A DNA stretch of 64,000 bases from Sphingomonas sp. (lineage in GTDB: Bacteria > Pseudomonadota > Alphaproteobacteria > Sphingomonadales > Sphingomonadaceae), in assembly GCA_017418975.1 (NCBI GenBank), contig JAFOMG010000028.1, forward strand, positions 124,001-188,000, read 5' to 3'. Under the pieces are notes generated by a model. That model did not search any database. It was not told the DNA's origin and saw only the letters and a list, made by a program, of their open reading frames with translations. The translations under genes were made by a program, and so were the position numbers. Positions 52,665 through 61,473 of this stretch are shown one piece after another; the first letter of the stretch is position 1, and every line of letters begins with the position of its first letter.

Positions 52665-54077
52665 TCAGGCCGAATAATACATGTCGTACTCGACCGGCGA
52701 CGGCGTCATCTCCCAGCGGGCGACCTCGCCGCGCTTGATCTCGACATAGGCCTCGATCTGGTCCTTCGAGAACACGTCGCCCTTGAGCAGGAAGTCCATA
52801 TCGGCTTCCAGGCTGTCGAGCGCCTCGCGGAGCGAGCCGCACACCGTCGGCACCTGCGACAGCTCGGCCGGCGGCAGGTCGTACAGGTTCTTGTCCATCG
52901 GGTCGCCCGGGTGGATCTTGTTCTGGATGCCGTCCAGGCCGGCCATCAGCAGCGCCGCATAGCAGAGATACGGGTTGGCCAGCGCGTCCGGGAAGCGGAA
53001 CTCGACGCGCTTCGCCTTGGTGCCGGCGCCGTACGGGATGCGGCACGAAGCCGAGCGGTTGCGCGACGAATAGGCGAGGAGCACCGGCGCCTCATAGCCC
53101 GGCACCAGGCGCTTGTAGCTGGTGGTGGTCGGGTTGGTGAAGGCGTTGAGCGCCTTGGCGTGCTTGATCACGCCGCCGATGAAATAGAGGCAGGCGTCCG
53201 ACAGGCCGGCATAGCCATTGCCCGCGAAGGTGTTGGCGCCCTTTTCCCAGATCGAGATATGGGTGTGCATGCCCGAGCCGTTATCTTCCTTGATCGGCTT
53301 CGGCATGAAGGTCGCGGTCTTGCCGTACGCATGCGCGACCTGGTGCACGACGTACTTGTAGATCTGCATGCGGTCGGCGGTCTGGACCAGCGTGCCATAG
53401 GTCAGGCCCAGCTCGTGCTGCGCCGCGGCGACCTCGTGGTGATGCTTGTCGCAGGGCAGGCCCATCTCGAGCATCGTCGCGACCATCTCGCCGCGGATGT
53501 CGACGGCCGAGTCGACCGGGGCGACGGGGAAATAGCCGCCCTTGGCGCGCGGACGATGGCCGAGATTGCCGGCCTCATATTCCTTGCCCGAATTGCCCGG
53601 CAGCTCGATGTCGTCGATCGCGTAGTAGCTGGTCGAGTAGCTGTTCTCGAAGCGGACATCGTCGAACATGAAGAACTCGGCCTCGGGGCCGACATAGACG
53701 GTGTCGCCGATGCCGAGCGACTTGAGATAGGCTTCCGAGCGCTTCGCGGTGCTGCGCGGGTCGCGGGCATAGAGCTCGCCGGTCGAGGGCTCGACGATGT
53801 CGCAGACCAGGATCAGCATCGGGGTGGCCGAGAAGGGATCGATCCACACCGCGTCCAGATCCGGCTTCAGGATCATGTCGGATTCGTTGATCGCCTTCCA
53901 GCCCTCGATCGAGGAGCCGTCGAACATCAGGCCGTCGGTCAGCTCGTCCTCGCCGATCACCTTGGCGACCATGGTGAGGTGCTGCCACTTGCCCTTGGGA
54001 TCGGTGAAGCGGAGATCGATCCACTCGATCTCGTTGTCCTTCACCATCTTCAGAACGTCGCTGGCCGAATTCGCCAT
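52665..54077 (-). CDS. glnA: glutamine synthetase, type I
   Basis: 470 residues. Ammonia + glutamate + ATP to glutamine. Motifs: FDGSSIEGWKAINESDM, metal/ATP-site EAEFFMFDDVRF and HHHEVAAAQHELG, KPIKEDNGSGMHTHISIW, NRSASCRIPYG. The adenylylation tyrosine is Tyr399 in KNLYDLPPAEL, so activity is controlled by GlnE. Downstream of glnB with a 93-nt gap, which holds no terminator. Confidence 0.97.
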   Translation of the reverse strand: MANSASDVLKMVKDNEIEWIDLRFTDPKGKWQHLTMVAKVIGEDELTDGLMFDGSSIEGWKAINESDMILKPDLDAVWIDPFSATPMLILVCDIVEPSTGELYARDPRSTAKRSEAYLKSLGIGDTVYVGPEAEFFMFDDVRFENSYSTSYYAIDDIELPGNSGKEYEAGNLGHRPRAKGGYFPVAPVDSAVDIRGEMVATMLEMGLPCDKHHHEVAAAQHELGLTYGTLVQTADRMQIYKYVVHQVAHAYGKTATFMPKPIKEDNGSGMHTHISIWEKGANTFAGNGYAGLSDACLYFIGGVIKHAKALNAFTNPTTTSYKRLVPGYEAPVLLAYSSRNRSASCRIPYGAGTKAKRVEFRFPDALANPYLCYAALLMAGLDGIQNKIHPGDPMDKNLYDLPPAELSQVPTVCGSLREALDSLEADMDFLLKGDVFSKDQIEAYVEIKRGEVARWEMTPSPVEYDMYYSA

Positions 54078-54170
54078 TGTTAAGCCCTTTCGCTCTCTTT
54101 CGTTGACCCGACGAATCGGGAAAGAATCTTGCCCAAAACGGGCGCTACATCGACGCTATGTTGCGGCGCG

Positions 54171-54509
54171 TCAAATCGCGTTTTCGTTGCGCTCGCCGGT
54201 GCGGATGCGGAGCGCCGTCTCGACGGGGATCACGAAGATCTTGCCGTCGCCGATCCGGCCGGTCTGCGCCGCGGCGGCGACCGCTTCGACCACGCGGTCG
54301 GCAAGCGAATCCTCGACCACCACCTCGAGCTTCACCTTCGGGAGGAAGTCCACGACATATTCGGCGCCGCGATAGAGCTCGGTATGGCCCTTCTGGCGGC
54401 CAAAGCCCTTGGCTTCAGTGACGGTGATGCCGGAGACGCCGACTTCGTGCAGCGCTTCCTTCACTTCGTCGAGCTTGAACGGCTTGATGATCGCTTCGAT
54501 CTTTTTCAC
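54171..54509 (-). CDS. glnB: nitrogen regulatory protein P-II
   Basis: 112 residues. Trimeric sensor of 2-oxoglutarate and ATP/ADP. The T-loop is TELYRGAEYVVDFLPK with uridylylation site Tyr51; C-terminal GDGKIFVIPVETALRIRTGE. Start is GTG with GGGGG ribosome site 5 nt upstream; the upstream reading frame belongs to the leader. Preceded by a sigma-54 promoter; first gene of glnBA. Confidence 0.96.
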   Translation of the reverse strand: MKKIEAIIKPFKLDEVKEALHEVGVSGITVTEAKGFGRQKGHTELYRGAEYVVDFLPKVKLEVVVEDSLADRVVEAVAAAAQTGRIGDGKIFVIPVETALRIRTGERNENAI

Positions 54510-54551
54510 GGTTTCCCCCGAGGCACATGAGGCTTGCCTGTCCGCGCGTCT

Positions 54552-54567
54552 GGCAAACTTCGTGCCA
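54552..54567 (-). promoter_or_regulatory. sigma-54 (RpoN) promoter of glnBA
   Basis: On the minus strand the sequence is TGGCACGAAGTTTGCC: GG and GC elements with exactly 10 bp between, matching the -24/-12 consensus TGGCACG-N4-TTGC. Transcription would start near 54542, leaving about a 33-nt leader before the glnB GTG. NtrC sites would be expected 100-150 bp upstream; I found no convincing pair. Confidence 0.85.
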
Positions 54568-54771
54568 GAGGCGGGACTCGGCTCGTCCTCTCGGTTGCAC
54601 GCGCCGCGCCGCTTTAACAAGTGCCTATCAAATGGGCAGCGCGCCACGGGGTGCCGGATTTGGCGGCAGCGGCGAAAGCGTTGCCCGGCGGCAACAAATT
54701 GTCCGCGATCGGCTTGTGGAACCGTTTCGGTGGAGTCGCGTTGTGGCGACGAGCGTACCGGGGTGCGATGT

Positions 54772-54999
54772 ATGCAGCCTATGCCCATGGACCTGCCTGC
54801 CGAACTGCATCGGCGCGGGAGCGATCTGCCGGACGGCGACGTGATCGTCGCCACGGGGCCGCTCGTGATCATGGCGCACGGGCTGCTCGCGCTCGATCCC
54901 GAGGCGCGGAAAACATGCTGGATTCACAGCGAGATCGGCGATCTGGATGCGGCGGGAGCCGAGGAACAGCTATCGTTCTGGTCGGGCACGCCGCACTGA
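54772..54999 (+). CDS. small hypothetical protein, tentative
   Basis: 75 residues starting at MQPMPMDLPAELHRRGSD; the middle (VIVATGPLVIMAHGLLALD) looks protein-like and third positions are strongly G/C. There is no strong ribosome site and no family recognised. Lies divergent from glnBA; the 54570-54770 stretch between holds only promoter-type sequence. Confidence 0.35.
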   Translation: MQPMPMDLPAELHRRGSDLPDGDVIVATGPLVIMAHGLLALDPEARKTCWIHSEIGDLDAAGAEEQLSFWSGTPH

Positions 55000-55260
55000 A
55001 GACGGGTCGTTTCCCGAAAATTCCATAATTTACGTACTGCCGTTTACTATTTCCGTGAAGTAATAGTGTCCAAAATGGGAATAATGTCTCCAGCAACTCG
55101 CATTGACTCCTCAGTCGATCTGGGGATTTATCATGCGAATTGTTCGAATCGGCTCGCGCTTGACTTGGCGCGGGCAGTCGAGCCCCGGCGGCGGTGCGGC
55201 CCACTCCCTCCACCCGCCGCATGCGTCCGCCCGGCCCTCCGGCCGCTGGCGGACGCAACC
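55000..55260. other. AT-rich intergenic stretch without supported gene
   Basis: The first 140 nt are unusually AT-rich for this genome (ATAATTTACGTACTG, TTACTATTTCCGTGAAGTAA). A possible 57-codon frame opens at 55133, ending in the tandem repeat, but its Arg/Pro-rich content and lack of a ribosome site make it doubtful. Confidence 0.35.
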
Positions 55261-55331
55261 CGTTGCGGGACTTAGGCCGTTGCGGGGACTTAGGCCGTTG
55301 CGATGATCTGGGCCGGTGCGGGCTCTCAACA
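55261..55331. repeat. degenerate tandem repeat, ~18-bp unit
   Basis: CGTTGCGG(G)GACTTAGGC occurs at 55261 and 55278, with decaying copies at 55296 (CGTTGCGATGATCTGGGC) and 55314. The period of 18 is a multiple of three, but the run lies after the map stop on the opposite strand and I see no gene that uses it. Confidence 0.65.
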
Positions 55332-55370
55332 GGCCGTCGCGGAGTGCTGCGACAAGGCGGGCCGGGTGCT

Positions 55371-56195
55371 TCAATAAGGCGGGTTGTCGAGGCCCCTGGG
55401 GCTCTTGGTGAAGATCTCGCAGCCGGTCTCGGTGATGCCGATCGAGTGCTCGAACTGGGCCGAGAGCGACCGGTCGCGCGTCACCGCGGTCCAGCCGTCG
55501 TCGAGCAGCTTCACGTCCGGCCGGCCGATGTTGATCATCGGCTCGACGGTGAAGAACATGCCGGGGCGCAGCTCCGGGCCGGTGCCGGGGCGGCCGACAT
55601 GGACCACTTCGGGCGCGTCGTGGAAGATCTGGCCGAGGCCGTGCCCGCAGAAATCACGGACCACGCCGTAGCGATGCTTCTCGGCATGGCGCTGGATGGC
55701 ATGGGCGACGTCGCCGAGATGGTTGCCGGGCCTGGCCTGTTCGAGCCCGAGCATCAGGCACTCATAGGTGACGTCGACCAGCCGGCGCGCCTTGATGCCG
55801 ACATCGCCGACCAGGAACATGCGGCTGGTGTCGCCGTGCCAGCCGTCGAGCATCGGCGTCACGTCGATATTGACGATATCGCCGTCCTTCAGCGTCTTGT
55901 CGCTCGGGATGCCGTGGCAGACGACATGGTTGATCGAGATGCAGCAGCTGTGCGTATAGCCGCGATAGCCGAGCGTGGCGGGCACGCCGCCGGCGGCGAC
56001 GGTCATCTCGCGGACGATGTCGTCCAGTTCGGCGGTGGCGACGCCCGGCACGACATGGGGGACGAGCGCGTCGAGAATCTCGGCGCCGAGGCGGCCGGCG
56101 CGGCGCATGCCCTCGAAGCCCGCGGGGCCGTGGAGCTTGATCGCCCCGTCACGGGCCTGGGGCATGTCGGCGGTAACGGTCACATATTCGGTCAT
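55371..56195 (-). CDS. map: methionine aminopeptidase, type I
   Basis: Removes N-terminal methionine. 274 residues. The five metal ligands are visible: two Asp in VNIDVTPMLDGWHGDTSRMF, His in DFCGHGLGQIFHDAPEV, Glu in FFTVEPMINIG and Glu in QFEHSIGITETG. The start MTEYVTVTADMPQ overlaps the stop of the metallo-hydrolase gene by 4 nt; the long in-frame extension upstream is that gene's shadow. Confidence 0.95.
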   Translation of the reverse strand: MTEYVTVTADMPQARDGAIKLHGPAGFEGMRRAGRLGAEILDALVPHVVPGVATAELDDIVREMTVAAGGVPATLGYRGYTHSCCISINHVVCHGIPSDKTLKDGDIVNIDVTPMLDGWHGDTSRMFLVGDVGIKARRLVDVTYECLMLGLEQARPGNHLGDVAHAIQRHAEKHRYGVVRDFCGHGLGQIFHDAPEVVHVGRPGTGPELRPGMFFTVEPMINIGRPDVKLLDDGWTAVTRDRSLSAQFEHSIGITETGCEIFTKSPRGLDNPPY

Positions 56196-57127
56196 CGTGG
56201 CGATATAGGCGCATCGGCGCCCGGTTGCGAGAGGCAGAAGCGCTCGCCGAGCGTGGCGAAGCCCGCGCCGCTGCTCTCCGCCGCGCGGCGCTTCGCCGCA
56301 TCGGGGAAGCGCGCCGGATTGGTGTGGTTCAGGTGGATGAAGCGGACCTTGGCGGCAAGCGCGGGCGGCAGGCGGCGGATCGTGTCGGCGATGCGGGGAT
56401 GGGGAACGCTCTTCATCCGCGCCGGATCGCCGAGCTCGGTATCGTCGAAGAAGGTGCCGTCGAGATAGGCCATGTCCACCCGGGCCAGCATGTCCTCGAG
56501 CCGCTGGTCCCATTTGTCCCAGCCATCGATGTCCGGGAGGTAGAGCGCGCTTCGCCCGCGGCCGGCGATGACGAAGCCCACCGTTTCCGAATATTCGTCG
56601 CGGTGCGGGACGAGATAGGGGGTGACGGTGATGCCGTCGGGCAGCCGGGTAGCGGCGCCGGCGGCGAGCGGCCGGAGCGCGATATTGTCCAGGCTGACGA
56701 GCTGGCTCCAGGGTCCGTTGCTCCTCAGGAACTCGGCCATGCGCGGCATCGCATGGACGGGAACGCCCCGGCTGTTCGCCGATTCCCGGCCGAGGAACAT
56801 CAGGCCGGCATAATGGCCGATATGCGCATGGGTGAGGAAGATGCCGTCGATGCCGAGGCCCGGCGTGCGCTTCGGGTCGTGCAGGTCGAGCCATTCCAGC
56901 TGCTCGCGCAGGTCCGGCGTGGCGTCGAACAGGTAGCGCGCGCCGCTCGCGCGATCGACCAGGGCAAGCGAGGCGGCCCAGGCCCGCAGCGCGGGATCGC
57001 GCCAGGCGGGGTCTTCGGGATGGCCGATCTGGGGCGTGCCGGCATCCTGCGAGGTGCCGAGCACCACCAGCTCGGCCTGGCAGGGAGCGGCGGCGGAAAG
57101 CGCGAGCGCGGCGAGCGTCGAAAGCAT
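56192..57127 (-). CDS. secreted metallo-beta-lactamase-fold hydrolase, PqqB-like
   Basis: 311 residues with a signal peptide (LSTLAALALSAAAPCQA). It opens ELVVLGTSQDAGTPQIG, as in PqqB relatives, and the metal motif is LTHAHIGHYAGLMFLGRE, where the usual HxHxDH has Gly for Asp. IHLNHTNPARFP near the end supplies a late histidine. No other PQQ genes are near, so a PQQ role is unlikely. Coupled by ATGA overlap to map. Confidence 0.82.
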   Translation of the reverse strand: MLSTLAALALSAAAPCQAELVVLGTSQDAGTPQIGHPEDPAWRDPALRAWAASLALVDRASGARYLFDATPDLREQLEWLDLHDPKRTPGLGIDGIFLTHAHIGHYAGLMFLGRESANSRGVPVHAMPRMAEFLRSNGPWSQLVSLDNIALRPLAAGAATRLPDGITVTPYLVPHRDEYSETVGFVIAGRGRSALYLPDIDGWDKWDQRLEDMLARVDMAYLDGTFFDDTELGDPARMKSVPHPRIADTIRRLPPALAAKVRFIHLNHTNPARFPDAAKRRAAESSGAGFATLGERFCLSQPGADAPISPR

Positions 57128-57173
57128 GATCGGAACGCTAGGCGCGGACGGCGCATGCGTCTATGCCGGTCCC

Positions 57174-57929
57174 ATGGGCGAACGCATCTGGACGGCTGGG
57201 CTGGCGGTGATCGGCGACGAGATCCTCTCGGGCCGCACGCAGGACAAGAACATCGCCCAGATCGCGAGCTGGCTGAACGTGCAGGGCATCCGCCTGGCCG
57301 AGGTGCGGGTGGTCCCCGATGTCGAGGGGCGGATCGTCGAGGCGGTGAACGCGCTGCGCGAACGCTATGACTATTGCTTCACGACCGGCGGGATCGGGCC
57401 GACGCACGACGACATCACCGTCGATGCCATCGCGGCGGCCCTGGGCGTCGGCGTGGTGATCCATCCCCAGGCCCGGGCGGTGCTGGAGCGCTATTACGAG
57501 ACGCGCGGCGGGCTGACCGACGCGCGGCTGCGGATGGCGCGGGTGCCGGAGGGCGCCGAGCTGATCCCGAATCGCATGTCCGGCGCGCCGGGCATCCGCC
57601 TGGGCAATCTCTTCATCCTGGCGGGGGTGCCGCACATCACCGCGGGCATGCTCGACGCGCTGACCGGCACGCTGGAAGGCGGGCGCCCGGTGCTTTCGCG
57701 CACGATCGGCGCCTGGGTGGCGGAGAGCGAGATCGCCGAGTTCCTGGGCGAGACCGAGCGCGCGCACGAAGGCGTGGCGATCGGCAGCTATCCCTTTTTC
57801 CGCGACGGCCGCACCGGCGCGAACTTCGTGGTCCGCGCGACCGAGCAGGCGCTGCTCGATGCGTGCGGAGACGCGCTGATCCGTGGGCTGGCGGAGCGGG
57901 GGCTGGAAGCGGTCGAAGGCGGGATCTGA
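57174..57929 (+). CDS. CinA N-terminal / molybdopterin-binding domain protein
   Basis: 251 residues. AGLAVIGDEILSGRTQDKNI at the start and TTGGIGPTHDDITVDAIAAAL near residue 65 are the MoCF-binding (MoaB/CinA-type) motifs; VPEGAELIPNRMSGAPGI and FILAGVPHITAGML follow as in CinA. The C-terminal deamidase domain of full CinA is absent. Start at MGERIWTAG; an earlier in-frame ATG (57126) falls in the divergent gene's start region. Confidence 0.87.
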   Translation: MGERIWTAGLAVIGDEILSGRTQDKNIAQIASWLNVQGIRLAEVRVVPDVEGRIVEAVNALRERYDYCFTTGGIGPTHDDITVDAIAAALGVGVVIHPQARAVLERYYETRGGLTDARLRMARVPEGAELIPNRMSGAPGIRLGNLFILAGVPHITAGMLDALTGTLEGGRPVLSRTIGAWVAESEIAEFLGETERAHEGVAIGSYPFFRDGRTGANFVVRATEQALLDACGDALIRGLAERGLEAVEGGI

Positions 57930-57948
57930 CTTTCCCGGGGGGATGGGC

Positions 57949-59241
57949 ATGACGGAATCGAAGCGGCCATTCGGCTTCTGGACGGCGACCGCGCTGGTGA
58001 TCGGCAACATGATCGGCTCGGGCTTCTTCGCATTGCCCGCCCAGCTCGCGCCCTATGGCTTCACCAGCGTGGCGGCCTGGATCGCGGCGATCGCGGGCGC
58101 GCTGGTGATCGCCTGGGTGATCGCCGGCCTCTCGCGCGCGATGCCCGAGGCGACGGGAACGCTGGCGATCTGCGCGCGCGCGCTCGGGCCGCTCCCCGGC
58201 GTGCTGATCGCCTGGACGATGTGGGTGGGCGTGTGGGCGGCGAACGCGTTCATCGCGCTCACCGCGGTGCGTTATCTGGCGGTATTCTGGCCGCCGCTGG
58301 CCGAATCCTCGCTCAGCCTGGTGCTGGCGGCGGTGGCGCTGCTCTGGGGGATCACGCTGCTCAACCTGCGCGGGGCGCGGGCCGCCGGCGAGTTCCAGGT
58401 CGTGACGACCCTGGTCAAGCTGGTGCCGCTCGTCGCGATCGTGCTGCTGCTCGCCCAGCTCGGCGCGAAGGGCGAGCTTGCCGCCAGCGCGCATCCGCAC
58501 ACGCCGTTCGATGCCGGCCAGCTGGCATCGGCGGTGACGCTTGCCTTCTTCGCGATGGTCGGGTTCGAATGCGCCGGGGTCGCGGCCGAGCGGGTGCGCG
58601 ATCCGGCCCGGACCATCCCGCGCGCGACGCTGACCGGCGTGGGGCTGACCGGGCTGCTGTATCTGATCGCCTGTTCGGGGATCATCTTCGCGATGCCGCA
58701 GGGATCGGTGGCGGGCGCCAACGCGCCGGTGGCGCTGTTCGTCGAGACCTTCTGGGGGCATTGGGCCGGGCTGGCGGTGGCCGGCTTCGCCGCGGTGGCC
58801 GCGATCGGCGCGCTCAACGGCTGGGTGCTGCTGCAGGGCGAGGTGCCGCTGGGCATGGCGCGCGCGGGCGTGATCCCCGCCCGGATCGGCCGGACCAGCG
58901 GGCGTGACGTGCCGGTGGCGGCGCTGCTCGCGTCGAGCCTGCTCGCCAGCGTGCTGGTGCTCAGCAACGTCTCGCGCGATACCGCCGCCATCTACGACTT
59001 CATGCTGCGGGTGACGACGGCGGCGACGCTGTGGTTCTATGCCGGCACCTGCCTGTCCGCGCTGGTGCTGGGCGTGATGCGGCCCGCCGCCGCCATCGGG
59101 CTGGTCTTCGCGCTCTGGGCGATCTGGGGGGCGGGCTATGAGGCGATCGGGCTCAGCCTGTTGCTGATGGCGACGGCGATCCCGCTCTACCTGATGCGCG
59201 GCTCAGCCGAGCAGGCGGCCGAGGAGGCTGCGATCCCTTAG
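57949..59241 (+). CDS. APC-superfamily amino acid permease
   Basis: 430 residues, about 12 helices. The first helix has ATALVIGNMIGSGFFALPAQ, the unwound G-[SI]G-[IS]-F region of APC carriers; FAMVGFECAGVAAERVRDPA RT-type loop follows the sixth. Looks like the basic amino acid/polyamine antiporter (ArcD/PotE-like) group. GGGGGG lies 6 nt before the ATG. The last 39 nt overlap the convergent oxidoreductase gene. Confidence 0.88.
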   Translation: MTESKRPFGFWTATALVIGNMIGSGFFALPAQLAPYGFTSVAAWIAAIAGALVIAWVIAGLSRAMPEATGTLAICARALGPLPGVLIAWTMWVGVWAANAFIALTAVRYLAVFWPPLAESSLSLVLAAVALLWGITLLNLRGARAAGEFQVVTTLVKLVPLVAIVLLLAQLGAKGELAASAHPHTPFDAGQLASAVTLAFFAMVGFECAGVAAERVRDPARTIPRATLTGVGLTGLLYLIACSGIIFAMPQGSVAGANAPVALFVETFWGHWAGLAVAGFAAVAAIGALNGWVLLQGEVPLGMARAGVIPARIGRTSGRDVPVAALLASSLLASVLVLSNVSRDTAAIYDFMLRVTTAATLWFYAGTCLSALVLGVMRPAAAIGLVFALWAIWGAGYEAIGLSLLLMATAIPLYLMRGSAEQAAEEAAIP

Positions 59242-60792
59242 GATCTCGTGCGCGGCATTGTGCCCTGGCGCGCCGGTGACGCCGCCGCCGGGATGGGTGC
59301 CGGCGCCGCACATGTAGAGCCCGCGGATCGGCCCGCGATAATCACCATGGCCGAGCACCGGGCGGGCGGCCCAGAGCTGGTCGAGCGACATGTGGCCGTG
59401 CATGATGTCGCCGCCGACCAGGCCGAACTTGCGCTCCAGGTCGAGCGGCGAGTGGATCTGGCGCGCGATCACCGCTGCCTTGAAGTTGGGCGCGTGCCGG
59501 GTGACGGTATCGATGATGCGGTCGGCTGCGGCCTCGCGGTGCCGGTCCCAGTCGAGGCCGGGCGCGAATTGCTGGCAGAACAGCGCGGCGACGTGCCGGC
59601 CCGGCGGGGCGAGGCTGTCGTCCACCGTGGAGGGGATGGTCATCTCGACGATCGGCTCGTCGGACATGCCCCTGGCCCGCGCGCTCGTATAGGCGCGGTC
59701 CATATAGTCGAGCGTCGGGCAGATCATGATGCCGGCGGTGTGATGCTCGCCGGGGCCGGGCAGCACCGTGAAGTCCGGCAGCTCGGAGAGCGCGACGTTC
59801 ATCCGGAAGGTGCCCGAGCCGGCCTTGTACCGGTCCATCCGCCTGGCGAAGTCGGCGGGCATGTCGGCGCGGTCGACCAGCCGGCGATAGAGCAGGGCGG
59901 GGCCGATATTGGCGGCTACGATGCCGGCCGCGATCTCCTCGCCGCTCTCCAGCCGCACGCCGGCGACTCGGTTCCCGTCGACCAGCAGCTTCGCGACCGG
60001 GGCCTCCAGGCTGATCTCGGCCCCGGCCTCGGCACAGGCTTCGGCCATCAGCCGGGTGATCGTGCCCATGCCGCCGATCGAATGGCCCCAGGCGCCCTTC
60101 TTGCCGTTCACTTCGCCGAAGACATGGTGGAGCAGCACATAGGCGCTGCCGGGCGTGTCGGGGCTGGCATAGTTGCCGACCACGGCGTCGAAGCCGAAGG
60201 CCGCCTTGACATAGTCATTCTCGAACCAGCCATCGAGGAAGTCGCGCGCCGACTTCACGAACAGGTCCATCGTGTCGCGCTGCGCCTCGATCGGCATGCC
60301 CGCCAGCTTGCGGCCCTGCGCGGCGGCGGCGAGCAGCGCGCGGATGCCGCCGCCGGCATTGGGCGGCGTCCTGAGCGCCATGTCGCGCAGCACCGCGGCG
60401 ACGCGCTCCAGCGCTTCCTCGTAGCGGGGCAATGCCTCGGCATCCCGGGCCGAGAAGCGGGCGAACTCGGCGCGGGTGCGCGCATGCCCGCCGCCCAGCT
60501 TCAGATAGCCGCCATCGTGCGGCAGGAAATTGGAGATCTGCCGCTCGACCACGCGCCAGCCGCGCGCCGGGAGCTTCATGTCGGCGATCACCTTGGGGCG
60601 GAGCAGGCTGACCGTGTAGCTGGCGGTGGAGTTGCGGAAGCCGGGATGGAATTCCTCGGTCACCGCCGCGCCGCCGACGACATGGCGGCGTTCCAGCACC
60701 CGGACCTTCAGGCCGGCGCGGGCGAGATAGAAGGCGCAGACGAGTCCGTTGTGCCCGCCCCCGATGATCAGGGCGTCGTATCTGGCGGTCAT
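59203..60792 (-). CDS. FAD-dependent oxidoreductase, PYROXD2/phytoene desaturase-like
   Basis: 529 residues. Dinucleotide site ALIIGGGHNGLVCAFYLARA and VRVLERRHVVGGAAVTEEF, then ASYTVSLLRPKVI; C-terminal FAD contact GLYMCGAGTHPGGGVTGAPG and HNAAHEIL. These match the PYROXD2 group of the phytoene desaturase superfamily; the substrate is unknown. GAGGGAG lies just before the ATG. 39 nt overlap with the convergent permease gene at the 3' end. Confidence 0.9.
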   Translation of the reverse strand: MTARYDALIIGGGHNGLVCAFYLARAGLKVRVLERRHVVGGAAVTEEFHPGFRNSTASYTVSLLRPKVIADMKLPARGWRVVERQISNFLPHDGGYLKLGGGHARTRAEFARFSARDAEALPRYEEALERVAAVLRDMALRTPPNAGGGIRALLAAAAQGRKLAGMPIEAQRDTMDLFVKSARDFLDGWFENDYVKAAFGFDAVVGNYASPDTPGSAYVLLHHVFGEVNGKKGAWGHSIGGMGTITRLMAEACAEAGAEISLEAPVAKLLVDGNRVAGVRLESGEEIAAGIVAANIGPALLYRRLVDRADMPADFARRMDRYKAGSGTFRMNVALSELPDFTVLPGPGEHHTAGIMICPTLDYMDRAYTSARARGMSDEPIVEMTIPSTVDDSLAPPGRHVAALFCQQFAPGLDWDRHREAAADRIIDTVTRHAPNFKAAVIARQIHSPLDLERKFGLVGGDIMHGHMSLDQLWAARPVLGHGDYRGPIRGLYMCGAGTHPGGGVTGAPGHNAAHEILRDRSLLGRLLG

Positions 60793-60931
60793 CGGCTCCC
60801 TCTTCACTGTCGCATGGGCTTACAATGCGAACGGGATATCCGCCATCGCCGCGTATCGCCGGAAGCCAGGACTTGCATGCATGTGATATGGGCGGATGCG
60901 AAGGATTGTCTGGAAAGCAAGGAGAAGCTCG

Positions 60932-61342
60932 ATGCCGATCCCCGCGACAGTGGGCGCGTTCGCCATAGTGCCGCACAACGACCTTGCCGCCGCGATTCCC
61001 TTCTGGGAGCGGCTGGGCTTCACTCGGGTCGGGGGCGACGCCGCCTATGCGATCATGACCGGCTGGGGGTGCGAGGTGAACCTCACCCAGGCGGGTTCCG
61101 GCCCATGGCGAGTGCCGGAGGAGCACAATCCGTTCGGCGTCTTCATCCGCACGCCCGAAGTGGCGGCGATCGCCGCCCTGGTGGACGATCTGGTCATCCG
61201 CCCCGGCGGCGTGCTGCGCCACCGGGAATGGGGCCTTTACGAAGTTGGGATCGCCGGCCCGGACGGCATGCTGATCCGCATCGGCTGGCCGTCCCGGCTG
61301 ATGGAGCAGCAGCCGGCCCCCGATGGCGGCGATCCGGCCTGA
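60932..61342 (+). CDS. VOC family protein (bleomycin resistance-like)
   Basis: 136 residues: AFAIVPHNDLAAAIPFWERL and late GLYEVGIAGPDGMLIRIGWP, the paired VOC modules; WGCEVNLTQAG in the middle. The fold of bleomycin-binding proteins and dioxygenases. AAGGAG precedes the ATG. Function unassigned. Confidence 0.82.
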   Translation: MPIPATVGAFAIVPHNDLAAAIPFWERLGFTRVGGDAAYAIMTGWGCEVNLTQAGSGPWRVPEEHNPFGVFIRTPEVAAIAALVDDLVIRPGGVLRHREWGLYEVGIAGPDGMLIRIGWPSRLMEQQPAPDGGDPA

Positions 61343-61418
61343 GCTGCCGGAAACGGCCGCTGCGGCTGTCCGTTGGCCCGTTGGGATCCCGCTTCTTCCT
61401 GTGCTGGCAAGATAGCGG

Positions 61419-61439
61419 ACCCCGGCTCAAGGCCGGGGT
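61419..61439. terminator. small GC hairpin between convergent genes
   Basis: ACCCCGGC, loop TCAAG, GCCGGGGT, followed by GACGGAGAAAG. No T tract; weak. Confidence 0.35.
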
Positions 61440-61473
61440 GACGGAGAAAGAATAATGAGTCCTCGACTCGGGT

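Noticed and set aside
54700..54780. NtrC binding site (GCACC-N5-GGTGC) near GTACCGGGGTGC
   Set aside because: The half-sites are only 2 bp apart, not the spacing of an NtrC dimer site.
55133..55306. 57-codon frame after the AT-rich stretch upstream of the tandem repeat
   Set aside because: Arg/Pro-rich product, no ribosome site, ends in the repeat; not supportable.
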